Assembly: GCA_030065825.1 (NCBI GenBank)
Contig: JASJCY010000092.1
Coordinates: 1 to 32,397 of the forward strand
DNA length: 32,397 bases
Reading direction: 5' to 3'
DNA from: Nostocaceae cyanobacterium
Lineage (GTDB): Bacteria > Cyanobacteriota > Cyanobacteriia > Cyanobacteriales > Nostocaceae
The notes below the pieces were generated by a model. It was not told where the DNA came from. It made no database searches and worked only from the letters and a program-made list of their open reading frames with translations. Below, piece by piece: positions 24,478-32,397 of this stretch (its first letter is position 1; each line of letters opens with the position of its first letter). Position numbers and translations under genes: made by a program.

Positions 24478-24586
24478 AGAAGATTACCGAATTGAATGAG
24501 ACGCTTAAGAGGGGGAAGAGGGGAAGAGGGGGAAGAGGAGGAGAAATTTTTATAGGTAATCTTAGAACACCGAAGGGAGTAATTGC
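24478..24586 (+). repeat. VNTR-containing dispersed element, copy B
   Basis: AGAAGATTACCGAATTGAAT, a short block of GGGGGAAGA 9-mers, then GAGAAATTTTTATAGGTAATCTT and CGAAGGGAGTA: the same order as copy A read on the minus strand. It lies between the Uma2-like gene and the peroxiredoxin, immediately after the peroxiredoxin stop when read on the minus strand. Confidence 0.75.
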
Positions 24587-24591
24587 CAGAT

Positions 24592-25230
24592 TTACTTATT
24601 GGGTTGGGGAGTCATCCGCAGATAGGGTTTAATTACCTCGTAACCCTTGGGGAATTTCTCTTTTAGCACTTCTGGATCTTGGAGAGTGGGGACAATCACA
24701 CAATCATCACCATCTTTCCAGTCTGCTGGTGTAGCGACACTGTAGTCATCAGTCAACTGGAGAGAGTCAATTACCCGCAGAATTTCATCAAAATTGCGTC
24801 CAGTACTAGGAGGATAGGTTAAGGTAAGACGGAGTTTCTTGTTGGGGTCAATAATAAATACTGTCCGTACCGTTACCTTAGCGTTAGCTTTAGGGTGGAT
24901 CATGTCGTAAAGGTCAGACACCTTACGATCAGGATCTGCAAGAATTGGGTAGTTAAGTTTAGTACTTTGAGTTTCTTCAATATCACCAATCCACCCTTTG
25001 TGAGATTCGACATCATCCACACTGAGGGCAATGCATTTAACGTTACGTTTGTCAAATTCTGGTTTAAGTTTCGCAACAGTTCCTAATTCTGTGGTGCAAA
25101 CAGGTGTGTAATCTGCGGGGTGGGAGAACAACACAACCCAGCTATCACCAGCCCAATCGTAAAAATTGATATCCCCTTCGCTGGAAGCTTGGGTAAAGTT
25201 GGGTACTGTGTCACCTAGACGAAGAGACAT
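24592..25230 (-). CDS. 1-Cys peroxiredoxin (Prx6 type), 212 aa
   Basis: Peroxiredoxins reduce H2O2 and organic peroxides through a peroxidatic cysteine. The active-site motif SHPADYTPVCTTE has Cys45 with the conserved Thr and Pro. KCIALSVDDVESHKGW and LNYPILADPDRKVSDLYDMI are the following core strands, and TVRTVFIIDPNKKLRLTLTYP carries the active-site Arg. The C-terminal arm (VATPADWKDGDDCVIVPTLQ) and total length are typical of the Prx6 group. No resolving VCP-type cysteine is present, hence 1-Cys. It is a single minus-strand gene; its 150-base upstream gap holds no obvious operator that I can read. Confidence 0.95.
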   Translation of the reverse strand: MSLRLGDTVPNFTQASSEGDINFYDWAGDSWVVLFSHPADYTPVCTTELGTVAKLKPEFDKRNVKCIALSVDDVESHKGWIGDIEETQSTKLNYPILADPDRKVSDLYDMIHPKANAKVTVRTVFIIDPNKKLRLTLTYPPSTGRNFDEILRVIDSLQLTDDYSVATPADWKDGDDCVIVPTLQDPEVLKEKFPKGYEVIKPYLRMTPQPNK

Positions 25231-25381
25231 AAAAAGTTCCCTGTGAATGAAAAGAAATAAGTGTTACATATGCGATCATTACACAAAATCCGGTTACCCA
25301 ATCGGGCTTTTGTAGTTTGCAACAAAAGTTATAGGTTCTAAAACTCACAAGAGTTTAAACTGTGATATGGGAAAGAGTAGA

Positions 25382-26578
25382 TTAATGATTCTGCTGGATA
25401 ATATTCTCGTATGCAGCGATAGTTTGACGAGCGATCGCATCCCAACTAAAATGTTGCAATGCATATTCTTTGGCATTTAATCCCCTTCTGTGGCATTCTG
25501 AGGGATTTTGCACAGCCTCTGTTAACAACTCTACCATTGCTTGTACATCTGTTGTGCCTATCCAACCAGATTCACTATCGCGTACCTGCTGACAAATATG
25601 CACTTGGTCAGATATTACCACAGGTGTTCCCGACACCATAGCCTCAGCCACCGCAATTCCAAAGTTTTCATAGTAAGATGGCAAGATAAATAAATCCGCA
25701 GCTTGTAATAAGCTAGATTTAAACTCACCTGTTACAAAACCAGTTATAGTGGTGTGTTTTCCCAGAGGTGAAGCTTGAATTTGTGACTTAATTTTTTGTT
25801 CGTAATCTGGTTCCTGGGGATTACTTCCTGCTAAAACAAAGTGAAATTTTATATCTTTCTCCAACAACTTTTCTAAAGCCGGAATTAGCAAATTTAATCC
25901 TTTTTTGGGGTCAATTCTGGACATAAACAATACTATTGGTACATCCTCCATTATTCCCAGCTGATTACGTGTTTGCTTTTTGACATTTTCACATTTTCCT
26001 CTTTCCACATCTTCTTTAACACCCAAAGGAATCACCAAATCTCGTGTAGAAACTCCAAACTTTTCTGATATTTTTGCTTCTTGCTGACTAGTAAAATGAA
26101 TTGCTGCTGCACCAACTAAATTGGGACGTTCTAAAATTGCTGCATAAACCTGTTTTAATTGCTTTTTTTTACGTAAATCAGCAGGGTCAAGAGTACCCAA
26201 AGGACGTAAAATATAAGGTATTCCTTTTTGACGACAAATAGTTGCAGCCAAGCTACTTACAGGGGAAAATAAAGCATGAATATGGGCTAAATCATACTCA
26301 TGTGCATGGCGATTTAACCACTTGAGTAAATCCAAAGAAAATTTGTAGCGACGAAATGGCGAACAGCGAAAATAAATAATTTCATAACCTTCTTGTTTGA
26401 CTGGATAATTTAGGGGTACATCCAGGGGTTTTTGTCCAGTATCACCATTACTATTAGTTGTCAGAACAGTAACCTTTAAACCCTCTTTTGCCAATGCAGG
26501 TGCAAGTCCCAAAACCATTTGACTGGGACCACCATAAATTAAAGAAATTGAAGGTACAATCTGTAGAATTTGCATCAC
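25382..26578 (-). CDS. hpsP: GT4 glycosyltransferase, likely hormogonium polysaccharide HpsP, 398 aa
   Basis: A GT-B fold transferase. The N-terminal domain starts MQILQIVPSISLIYGGPSQM and contains the acceptor loop AHIHALFSPVSSLA. The C-terminal donor domain has VLFMSRIDPKKGLNLLIPAL and the EX7E-type segment YENFGIAVAEAMVSGTPVVI. Such enzymes add sugars from nucleotide donors to a lipid-linked repeat unit in the cytoplasm. It is the last gene of a same-strand series of a polymerase-like protein, GT2, GT4, GT4, the order I recall for hpsL-N-O-P. The symbol rests on that order and on length; the family call is secure. The 268 bases upstream hold three repeats. Confidence 0.7.
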   Translation of the reverse strand: MMQILQIVPSISLIYGGPSQMVLGLAPALAKEGLKVTVLTTNSNGDTGQKPLDVPLNYPVKQEGYEIIYFRCSPFRRYKFSLDLLKWLNRHAHEYDLAHIHALFSPVSSLAATICRQKGIPYILRPLGTLDPADLRKKKQLKQVYAAILERPNLVGAAAIHFTSQQEAKISEKFGVSTRDLVIPLGVKEDVERGKCENVKKQTRNQLGIMEDVPIVLFMSRIDPKKGLNLLIPALEKLLEKDIKFHFVLAGSNPQEPDYEQKIKSQIQASPLGKHTTITGFVTGEFKSSLLQAADLFILPSYYENFGIAVAEAMVSGTPVVISDQVHICQQVRDSESGWIGTTDVQAMVELLTEAVQNPSECHRRGLNAKEYALQHFSWDAIARQTIAAYENIIQQNH

Positions 26579-26639
26579 AAATAAAATAGAAAATACAAAT
26601 TGATAACTCCTAAAACAATTAACAATTAAAAATTATTAA

Positions 26640-26850
26640 TTCCTAATTTATAAATGTTAATTTCTTGCCTTTTGGGCGCAAGCATTGCGCCCCTACAAAA
26701 CTCCTAACTACTAATTTTTAATTGTTAATTTTGTCCCTTTTGGGCGCAAGCATTGCGCCCCTACAAAACTGATAATTACTAATTTATAACTGTTAATTTC
26801 GTGCCTTTTGGGCGCAAGCATTGCGCCCCTACAAAACTGATGATTACTAA
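26640..26850. repeat. Three tandem copies of a ~70-bp repeat with a GGGCGCAAGCATTGCGCCC hairpin
   Basis: The palindromic core TTGGGCGCAA-GCA-TTGCGCCC (followed by CTACAAAAC) is present three times, cores near 26671, 26740 and 26809, separated by near-identical AT-rich linkers (CTAATTTWTAAYTGTTAATTT). The cores would form strong hairpins between two co-directional glycosyltransferase genes and could modulate transcription or mRNA decay. Confidence 0.8.
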
Positions 26851-28019
26851 CTATTTATAATTTTTTGATAAAATTCTAATTGTTCTTTTGCTAAAGCCTT
26901 ATTTGTATATTTAGACATTACTCGCTGATAACCCATGTATCCTATTTTTTCTGCCAATTCTGAGTTATTCATTAACTGCAACAAACAATTTGCTAAACTT
27001 TGTTCCTCTCCTTCTTGAAAAATTAAGCCAGCATCACCAATTACATGGGGAATTTCACCCGAGTTTGAACCAATTACAGGTACTTGACAAGCCATCGCTT
27101 CAATTAAAACGTGACCAAATTGTTCTTTCCAACCCACAGAAGTTAAGTTTTTCAAATTGTAGTTTGTTTCTGATGGTAGTACCAAAGTATTCATTAAATT
27201 AATATATTGATAAACTTGATTATGAGGTACGCTTTCTAGCCAAATGATTCTATTTTGCAACTTTTTATTTACAGATATTCGCATTAATTCTGATTGTAAT
27301 TCTCCTCGTCCTAATAACAACAATCTCCAAGGTTTATCTAGAATCAATGAAAGAGAATTTAAAAGTGTAATTATACCTTTTTCTTTGACAAATCTACCGA
27401 CAAAACCGACAACAAAATCTTCATCTTTAATGCCTAATTGACTTGCTAATTCTGGTTGTGCTTGAGGCTGAAATAAACTTTCATCTACACCCAATTGCGG
27501 CAGAACTTTGATACTACCTTTATATCCTCTTTGACGTAAAATTTCTGCCCCATCTTGATTACCACAAATTATTCCGTGACTGTTATTAAGATTGTATTTT
27601 TCTAACAAGTTAATCGGAAATTTTAGTTTATAAGGAAGATTCCACCAAGTAAAAAATATATTTTTAGCATTTAGCCCCAATACACGATTGAGAGTAATCA
27701 TTTCCGCATAAGCAAAGCTTCTAGAACCTTGTTCTACTTGGATAATTTGCGGATGAAATTCTTGTAATAAAGATATTAAATCAGTGCCAAATGTCAGTAA
27801 ACCTTGGTGATTTTGACTAAAGTTAGAAACTGGAATTATACGAAAATTTCCTTCATCACAGTATTGAGTTTCAATAATTTTATTTTGTACTCCCCTTGGT
27901 CGCCAACGCTTTGGTACTATAACTGTAACTTCTAAATTAGGTTCAAGTTCAGATAATGCCCGTAATTTTTCACAATTTAGGTCTACAATATATGTATGAC
28001 TAGCAACTAATACTTTCAT
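26847..28019 (-). CDS. hpsO: GT4 glycosyltransferase, likely HpsO, 390 aa
   Basis: A GT-B fold. The N-terminal half begins MKVLVASHTYIVDLNCEKLR and includes IIQVEQGSRSFAYAEMI. The donor half has FVVGFVGRFVKEKGIITLLN, the LLLGRGELQSEL strand-helix and the EX7E-like segment FGHVLIEAMACQVPVIGSNS with GEIPHVIGDAGLIF. This architecture belongs to retaining sugar transferases for polysaccharide or lipid glycans. It sits in the middle of the glycosyltransferase series, with an 84-base gap to the GT2 gene upstream. The hps symbol is inferred from gene order and length. No signal peptide; cytoplasmic. Confidence 0.7.
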   Translation of the reverse strand: MKVLVASHTYIVDLNCEKLRALSELEPNLEVTVIVPKRWRPRGVQNKIIETQYCDEGNFRIIPVSNFSQNHQGLLTFGTDLISLLQEFHPQIIQVEQGSRSFAYAEMITLNRVLGLNAKNIFFTWWNLPYKLKFPINLLEKYNLNNSHGIICGNQDGAEILRQRGYKGSIKVLPQLGVDESLFQPQAQPELASQLGIKDEDFVVGFVGRFVKEKGIITLLNSLSLILDKPWRLLLLGRGELQSELMRISVNKKLQNRIIWLESVPHNQVYQYINLMNTLVLPSETNYNLKNLTSVGWKEQFGHVLIEAMACQVPVIGSNSGEIPHVIGDAGLIFQEGEEQSLANCLLQLMNNSELAEKIGYMGYQRVMSKYTNKALAKEQLEFYQKIINS

Positions 28020-28103
28020 GATATATGTTCAAAATATATATTCAAAAAAACACAAAAACACCTTCGCACAGCCTTCCCCCAGGGTAGGCACAAAGAATAT
28101 TAA

Positions 28104-29129
28104 TTAAGCTTGTTTTTCTAATTCTTTTTCTAATTCTTTGTTTAATTCTTTGTTTAATTTTTTGTCTAAATTAGTGTAAGTTTGACCATCGTTTCCAGAA
28201 GATTTCATAATAGTTAGTAAAGCGTTAAAAAAACCAATAACATAGAAACAAAAACGTGTGACAATTTTGATAGGAGAACCACTTTTATGACAAGGTGGAC
28301 GTCCAAGGACATGACAATCAAATAAGCGAGCAAATAAACGTAATGCCTGGGTAAAACTGAGGTTTTTTAATCCCATTAAAAAATGGTTGTGGTAAAAAGT
28401 AATTTGATATTTTAGTGAACGCGTACTAATATCATGACAACCCCCTGTTTCTTCTCCTAAATGTACTAAATGAGCTTTTGGATCGTACCAAATTTTATAT
28501 CCAGTCTGCCGCAATCTTAAACAAAAATCAGACTCTTCTCGCACCGCACTACCGCGAAATCTTTCATCAAAATGCAGTCCGTATTTAGTGAAAATTTCTC
28601 GACGAAAAGACATATTGCAACCCCTAGCTGAGAGGACTTGTTGGGGTTTAACAGTATGTACTAAATCAATATAATACCAAGCAATACCGGGGTCCATTGC
28701 TTCGGGAGGAAGATATTCAATTTGCAAGTTTCCCCCAGATTCTCCTAATTTCATTTTGTCAAAAACTCGTCCCGCAATAGCCCCGATTTCTGGATTTTCT
28801 ATGTAGTTTTTAGCGTGTGCTGCTAAAAATTCAGGTTGTAGTTTAACATCATCATCAATAAATAAGATAATTTCCCCTTTTGCACGGCGCACTGCATAAT
28901 TTCTCGCCCCTGGTAAACTCGCCCATTTTAAACGAAACCATTGAATTTTATCCGCGCTAGTTTGTGCTTCTAAAAAAGCTTCAATTTCTGGTTGGTGTTT
29001 TGGGGTTTGATCTACTACTAAAACTTCAAAATTTGGGTAGTCTTGTTTGAGGACATCCACAATACTATCGCGCAGTGGTTCTTCTCGACCATAGGTAGGG
29101 ATAATCACAGAAATTAAAGGTAAAGTCAT
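28104..29129 (-). CDS. hpsN: GT2 glycosyltransferase, likely HpsN, 341 aa
   Basis: A GT-A fold. LISVIIPTYGREEPLRDSIVDV is the nucleotide-binding N-terminus. The metal-binding DXD is in GEIILFIDDDVKLQPEF (about 90-105). RGCNMSFRREIF and VREESDFCLRLRQTGYKI form the acceptor and catalytic region with the EED-like acidic cluster. The C-terminal 70 residues include a hydrophobic segment (FCFYVIGFFNALLTIM) and a repetitive NKELNKELEKELEKQA tail, encoded by near-repeats of a 12-base unit that may have grown by slippage. It is the gene after the polymerase-like gene, as expected for hpsN. The symbol is by order and length; the fold assignment is secure. Confidence 0.7.
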   Translation of the reverse strand: MTLPLISVIIPTYGREEPLRDSIVDVLKQDYPNFEVLVVDQTPKHQPEIEAFLEAQTSADKIQWFRLKWASLPGARNYAVRRAKGEIILFIDDDVKLQPEFLAAHAKNYIENPEIGAIAGRVFDKMKLGESGGNLQIEYLPPEAMDPGIAWYYIDLVHTVKPQQVLSARGCNMSFRREIFTKYGLHFDERFRGSAVREESDFCLRLRQTGYKIWYDPKAHLVHLGEETGGCHDISTRSLKYQITFYHNHFLMGLKNLSFTQALRLFARLFDCHVLGRPPCHKSGSPIKIVTRFCFYVIGFFNALLTIMKSSGNDGQTYTNLDKKLNKELNKELEKELEKQA

Positions 29130-29149
29130 AAGGAATTATCAGTTATGAA

Positions 29150-29366
29150 TTTGTAGGGGTGCAATGCTTGCACCCAAAAATTTGTAGGAACCTAATGTTT
29201 GCGCCCAAAAATTCGTAGGGAGCTAATGTTTGCACCCAAAAATTTGTAGGGACCTAATGTTTGCGCCCAAAAATTCGTAGGGACGTAATGTTTGCGCCCA
29301 AAAATTTGTAGGGACGTAATGCTTGCACCCAAAAATTTGTAGGGACGTAATGCTTGCACCCAAAAA
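29150..29366. repeat. Seven contiguous 31-bp direct repeats
   Basis: The unit is TTYGTAGGGRNGYAATGYTT-GCRCCCAAAAA, repeated exactly every 31 bp from 29150. In the first copy GGGTGCAA-TGC-TTGCACCC is a perfect hairpin. In later copies the left arm has decayed (GGGACCTAA, GGGACGTAA), so only the first still pairs. Copies vary by a few bases. It fills most of the 284-base gap between the GT2 and polymerase genes. Repeats abut with no spacers. Confidence 0.85.
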
Positions 29367-29413
29367 TTTGTAGGGACCAATTTTTGATTTTTCATTTTTC
29401 ATTTTTAATTGTT

Positions 29414-31063
29414 TTAGGAGTGACCAATTTTTGATTTTTCATTTTTCATTTTTAATTGTTTTTGTTCTAGTTTATCTAGTTGTGGTAATTTCAAAAGAAT
29501 ACCAGCAGCAAACCAATAATAAACGGCAACTGGATCGACATCTAAAGGATAGTAGTAGGTGTTGTAACTAATAAACAATATAAACACCCACAAAGCAGCT
29601 GCGTAACTGCGGAAATTACGGTTTTTTAATGAACGATAGGTACGAAAGCAAGTTATGGTCAGGGTTGTGACTAATCCCAGAAATGCCAAAGTTCCCAGAG
29701 GTCCAATTTCATATAATAATTTAGGGTAGTAGGTTTCCACCAAACGGGTTCTACCTAATGAACGGGCAGAATTGGTAGCGCGACCTAAACCATTACCTAG
29801 GATTCCTCTGTATTCTTTTTGGCTATCTTCAAATTGCTGGACGATAAACTCATGGGGAGGTGAAGCCTCCCAGCGACCAATTAAACTATCTACTCTCTCC
29901 TGCACCACTTGGGGGTTAGCCACCATGACAATTCCCAAAATCACTGCCAGTCCCACACCTATGGGGATAAATCGTTTGAGGTCGGCAATTTTACCTGTAA
30001 TTATTAACAACAATAAAAAACAAATAGGTACTAAGGCTAAGGCAATTCTCTGTCCTGATACAACTGCGTTAATAAATACCATTGCCATGGAACCTAAACC
30101 TATTGTCCGCCAAAAAATGGAAGGATCGGCAAAGCCTGTGGCAAAAGCAAAAAAATTGCCAGAAATTAGGAACCATGCCCATTGCCAAGGGGCTACAAAG
30201 GTTCCTGGTAAGCGAATAACCCCTTGGCTAGGGCTATAGAGTAGAGAACCTCCAAAATAACATCTAGCCTCCAGTGTTGCCTTAAATAGGGCATCCCCCG
30301 TAGCACCTCTGGTTCCTTGACATATTCCCGTCAGCAGCAGCAGATATTGAATAAATCCCAGTGTACAGCAGATGAGAATCAAGACTACCTGGAGACGTGA
30401 CAAAAACAGAAAATCCTTTTGATTACGAATTAGATAGTAAATGCAACTAATTAGGGGTAAATAGCCCAATAAAACTTTTAATCCCAGAATTCCCATACCT
30501 ATAGGTAATTCCTTGGGTGCTGTTTGAAATAACTCAGCAGTCGGTGGGTTTAATTGTTGTGAACCATTTACAAACAGCAGTGTCAGAAAACAAAAGCCTA
30601 ATAAAATAAATAGAGGAGTTTTAATTGATTGGGGAATAATAAAAGGAAGTCTTTTTTTGCTGCATTCCTGCCAAATTGCAATTAAGGCTGGGATATAAAA
30701 AGAGTCTTTTGCTAGTTGGAGTATGGGACTCCCACCAAGATAGTAGGTAATGGTGCCCGCAAAGGGCAAATAAATAATAAATGCATAAAGGGATTGCCGG
30801 GGATATTTATAAGCAACGGACATGACTATAATTCCTAGCACAGCAGGAATTGCCAGTTTTATGCCACCTACAAAAAAGAGAATAATCCCAAAGAATATTC
30901 CCACAAAGGAAGAAATTATAACTAAATTAGTCAGTTGTTTACGTGCTTGTGCCGCTTTTCGTTTTTTTGCTAATCTCTCTTTGAGACTTAAGTTATAAGT
31001 CTCCTTTTTCCCCCGCTTTTTTGATTTTTTAGATTTACGAGATTTTGATTTATTTTTCAGCAT
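29414..31063 (-). CDS. hpsL: O-antigen polymerase/ligase-like membrane protein, likely HpsL, 549 aa
   Basis: The N-terminus is a striking Lys/Arg/Ser-rich cytosolic tail (NKSKSRKSKKSKKRGKK) of about 40 residues. About ten to twelve membrane segments follow (LVIISSFVGIFFGIILFFVG, IPAVLGIIVMSVAY, the VLLGYLPLISCIYYL region and others). A large loop contains the SPSQGVIRLPGTF and GILGNGLGRATNSARS motifs typical of O-antigen polymerase/ligase proteins. It would polymerise lipid-linked repeat units at the outer face of the plasma membrane. It precedes GT2/GT4/GT4 genes on the same strand, in the hpsL-N-O-P order of hormogonium polysaccharide loci. The symbol is inferred from this order. Confidence 0.7.
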   Translation of the reverse strand: MLKNKSKSRKSKKSKKRGKKETYNLSLKERLAKKRKAAQARKQLTNLVIISSFVGIFFGIILFFVGGIKLAIPAVLGIIVMSVAYKYPRQSLYAFIIYLPFAGTITYYLGGSPILQLAKDSFYIPALIAIWQECSKKRLPFIIPQSIKTPLFILLGFCFLTLLFVNGSQQLNPPTAELFQTAPKELPIGMGILGLKVLLGYLPLISCIYYLIRNQKDFLFLSRLQVVLILICCTLGFIQYLLLLTGICQGTRGATGDALFKATLEARCYFGGSLLYSPSQGVIRLPGTFVAPWQWAWFLISGNFFAFATGFADPSIFWRTIGLGSMAMVFINAVVSGQRIALALVPICFLLLLIITGKIADLKRFIPIGVGLAVILGIVMVANPQVVQERVDSLIGRWEASPPHEFIVQQFEDSQKEYRGILGNGLGRATNSARSLGRTRLVETYYPKLLYEIGPLGTLAFLGLVTTLTITCFRTYRSLKNRNFRSYAAALWVFILFISYNTYYYPLDVDPVAVYYWFAAGILLKLPQLDKLEQKQLKMKNEKSKIGHS

Positions 31064-31105
31064 AGTAACGCTGGAAAGTGACAGTCTGTTATCAAAAATA
31101 ATACG

Positions 31106-31318
31106 TCAAGTGACCAGAGGGGGAAGAGTGGGAAGAGGGGGAAGAGGGGGAAGAGGGGGAAGAGTGGGAAGAGTGGGAAGAGGGGGAAGAGGGGGAAGAG
31201 GGGGAAGAGTGGGAAGAGGGGGAAGAGGGGGAAGAGTGGGAAGAAGGGGAAGAGGGGGAAGAGTGGGAAGAGGGGGAGAAATTTTTATAGGTAATCTTAG
31301 AATGGGAAGGGAGTAGCT
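31106..31318 (+). repeat. VNTR-containing dispersed element, copy C with about 17 nine-mers
   Basis: A block of GGGGGAAGA and GTGGGAAGA 9-mers (about 17) spans 31118-31276. GGAGAAATTTTTATAGGTAA, then TCTTAGAATGGGAAGGGAGT follow, as in copies A and B; the left AAGATTACC arm is missing. It lies 43 bases upstream of the polymerase gene start (minus strand) in a 336-base gap that otherwise contains TTCCCTA heptamers (31369-31400). Frames through it on either strand are simple repeats. Confidence 0.8.
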
Positions 31319-31399
31319 ATATGTAAGCACAGCCTTTTTTTGATTAAACATGAAAATACCTCTTAATCTGTTCCCTATTCCCTTTTCCCTATTCCCTAT

Positions 31400-32173
31400 T
31401 TATGAAACTTGAATACTAAATGTAGATGAATCCAATAAATTGTAAATACCAAATTCATCTCTAATTGATGCATTTAATAATTTCCGATTGATAATACTAA
31501 ATCTTAACCTCATTGGTTCATAAAAAAGATGTTCTCCATTCTCCAGCATATACACTGCCCCAGAGAATGGCAAGGGCTGAAGTTTTTTTCCTTGGAGTGA
31601 TAATTTCTTTTTAACTTTAGCGTGGTCTATGTAATATTTATAGTAACCATAACCACGATTATATTCAGGATGTGCTGGCAAATCATTTAAGTCATATCTG
31701 AGAATGTTACATGTTCCACATATTTGATAAAAATTACTTCTTTTAATATATATATATTTACTGCCTTCTTGATATTTATATCCTTGATTTACAAACCAGC
31801 CATTACAATCAGAATTTTGTTCTACAAATTCAGCTAATCCCTTACTAACGCAATCATCAGCATCAACAGCCATAGTGTGAGTGGGAGAAAATTCCCGCGC
31901 ATGTATTAATCCTTTGAGGATTTTTCGACCTTTATCTGTACGCTTTTGATTTATAGGGTTTGTCTCCGGTGCTGGTGGAAAATTAACTGTAATATATGTT
32001 ATGTGAGGATGAGTAAATTCAATTCTTGGTACTTCATTACAAACAACAATCACTCGAAATTTTGGTGATGTTTGATTGCAAATTGATTTCACACATCTTT
32101 CAAATAATCTTGACACATGTTCCCAAGATTTAGAAGCTTGGGAACTTTTAAGTGGTACTACAAAGACAAGCAT
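31400..32173 (-). CDS. GT-A type glycosyltransferase, about 257 aa
   Basis: The start MLVFVVPLKSSQASKSWEHV leads into a strand-helix-strand, followed by KFRVIVVCNEVP, THTMAVDADDCVSKGLAEFV with the DXD-like DADD (about 98-101), and GWFVNQGYKYQEGSKYIYIK. This is a GT-A fold resembling family 2 transferases. The reading frame is open upstream to 32227, but the extra 18 residues (MGSPFTIYHS...) come from the AT-rich heptamer leader, so the Met at 32173 is the more likely start. It is co-directional with the hpsL-P series and may belong to the same pathway. No symbol is assigned because I cannot match it to a named Hps protein. Confidence 0.75.
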   Translation of the reverse strand: MLVFVVPLKSSQASKSWEHVSRLFERCVKSICNQTSPKFRVIVVCNEVPRIEFTHPHITYITVNFPPAPETNPINQKRTDKGRKILKGLIHAREFSPTHTMAVDADDCVSKGLAEFVEQNSDCNGWFVNQGYKYQEGSKYIYIKRSNFYQICGTCNILRYDLNDLPAHPEYNRGYGYYKYYIDHAKVKKKLSLQGKKLQPLPFSGAVYMLENGEHLFYEPMRLRFSIINRKLLNASIRDEFGIYNLLDSSTFSIQVS

Positions 32174-32227
32174 TTCATGTCTCTCAAAAAAAAATAGGGA
32201 ATGGTAAATAGTAAATGGTGAACCCAT

Positions 32228-32397
32228 TACCCATTACCCAATAATAAGTAATAAGTAATATAGCTTTTCTCAGTCTGGTGAAGTACAGATGAAATTACTA
32301 AAATTATTGTGGGGTAGAGAGCAGCGCGTTGCGGAGCCAGTCACGTGCGCGGGTTTCCCGCGTTGAGTGAACTGGCGTTGGGGTTCCCCCCGTTGTA
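32228..32397. repeat. Repeat-rich window end with small GC hairpins
   Basis: ATTACCC and TAATAAG heptamers (32228-32262) are followed by a GC-rich stretch: GCGTTGCGGAGCC (about 32327), GCGCGGGTTTCCCGCG (about 32347-32362), and GGGGTTCCCCCC near 32380-32391. These are hallmark dispersed repeats of Nostocales genomes. The region is cut by the window end. Confidence 0.65.

Noticed and set aside
29150-29366. CRISPR array or protein-coding repeat (31 bp)
   Set aside because: No spacers, and the period is not a multiple of 3; the reverse-strand frame reads only a low-complexity peptide.
31106-31351. Pro/Leu-rich or Gly/Arg-rich proteins on both strands
   Set aside because: They are translations of a 9-bp simple repeat; no start context or domain.

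Overview
The window is from a filamentous, probably heterocystous-type (Nostocales-like) cyanobacterium. The evidence is repeated HIP1 octamers (GCGATCGC, e.g. 1003-1010, inside a tRNA), abundant short tandem heptamers of the TTCCCTA/GGGGAAC type, low-GC coding DNA, and a bacterial dynamin-like protein of 693 aa that matches the Nostoc punctiforme BDLP in length and in motif numbering. Gene density is moderate, and the gaps are unusually rich in palindromes, tandem arrays and small MITE-like elements.

Layout. 1-800: three small accessory genes, the first truncated by the window edge. Three overlapping 15-bp palindromes lie in front of a protein carrying an arm-type DNA-binding-like motif. 966-1038: tRNA-Ala(CGC) on the minus strand. 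1058-2691: a minus-strand methyltransferase/HAD-hydrolase pair overlapping by ATGA. 3227-5451: rtcB (RNA ligase), split by a 1,043-nt intervening sequence that looks like a group I intron. It carries a decayed two-motif LAGLIDADG endonuclease gene and sits exactly between the codons of the GGG|NH active-site motif. 5845-7116: a class-A beta-lactamase-fold serine hydrolase. 7609-10506: two cyanobacterial proteins of unknown function followed by a membrane-anchored spermidine-synthase-like protein. 10526-11940: a non-coding array with four copies at an exact 275-bp period, a 120-bp MITE-like insertion with a 5-bp target duplication, and five 36-39-bp repeats. 12006-13478: a D-Ala-D-Ala carboxypeptidase of the PBP4 type. 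13893-14990: a bacterial GRAS-domain protein. 15663-16544: a family 2 glycosyltransferase. 17035-22240: a membrane-remodelling cluster with a small coiled-coil membrane protein, the BDLP orthologue and a second dynamin-like GTPase fused to a C-terminal J domain. 23153-25230: an HD phosphohydrolase, a Uma2-family nuclease-like protein and a 1-Cys peroxiredoxin. 25382-32173: a minus-strand polysaccharide cluster (a GT-A transferase, an O-antigen-polymerase-like membrane protein, one GT2, two GT4) whose order fits the hormogonium polysaccharide genes hpsL-N-O-P.

Functional themes. The dynamin pair and J domain suggest a membrane fission/fusion module whose disassembly may use Hsp70. PBP4, the serine hydrolase and the glycosyltransferases are envelope functions. 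The rtcB intron, the endonuclease remnant, the MITE insertions and the tandem arrays show a genome with strong small-repeat and selfish-element activity.

The strongest items for follow-up are the intron at the RtcB catalytic motif, the dynamin-J fusion, the GRAS protein and the 275-bp array with its internally controlled MITE insertion. All family calls come from reading motifs by eye; no database search was run.
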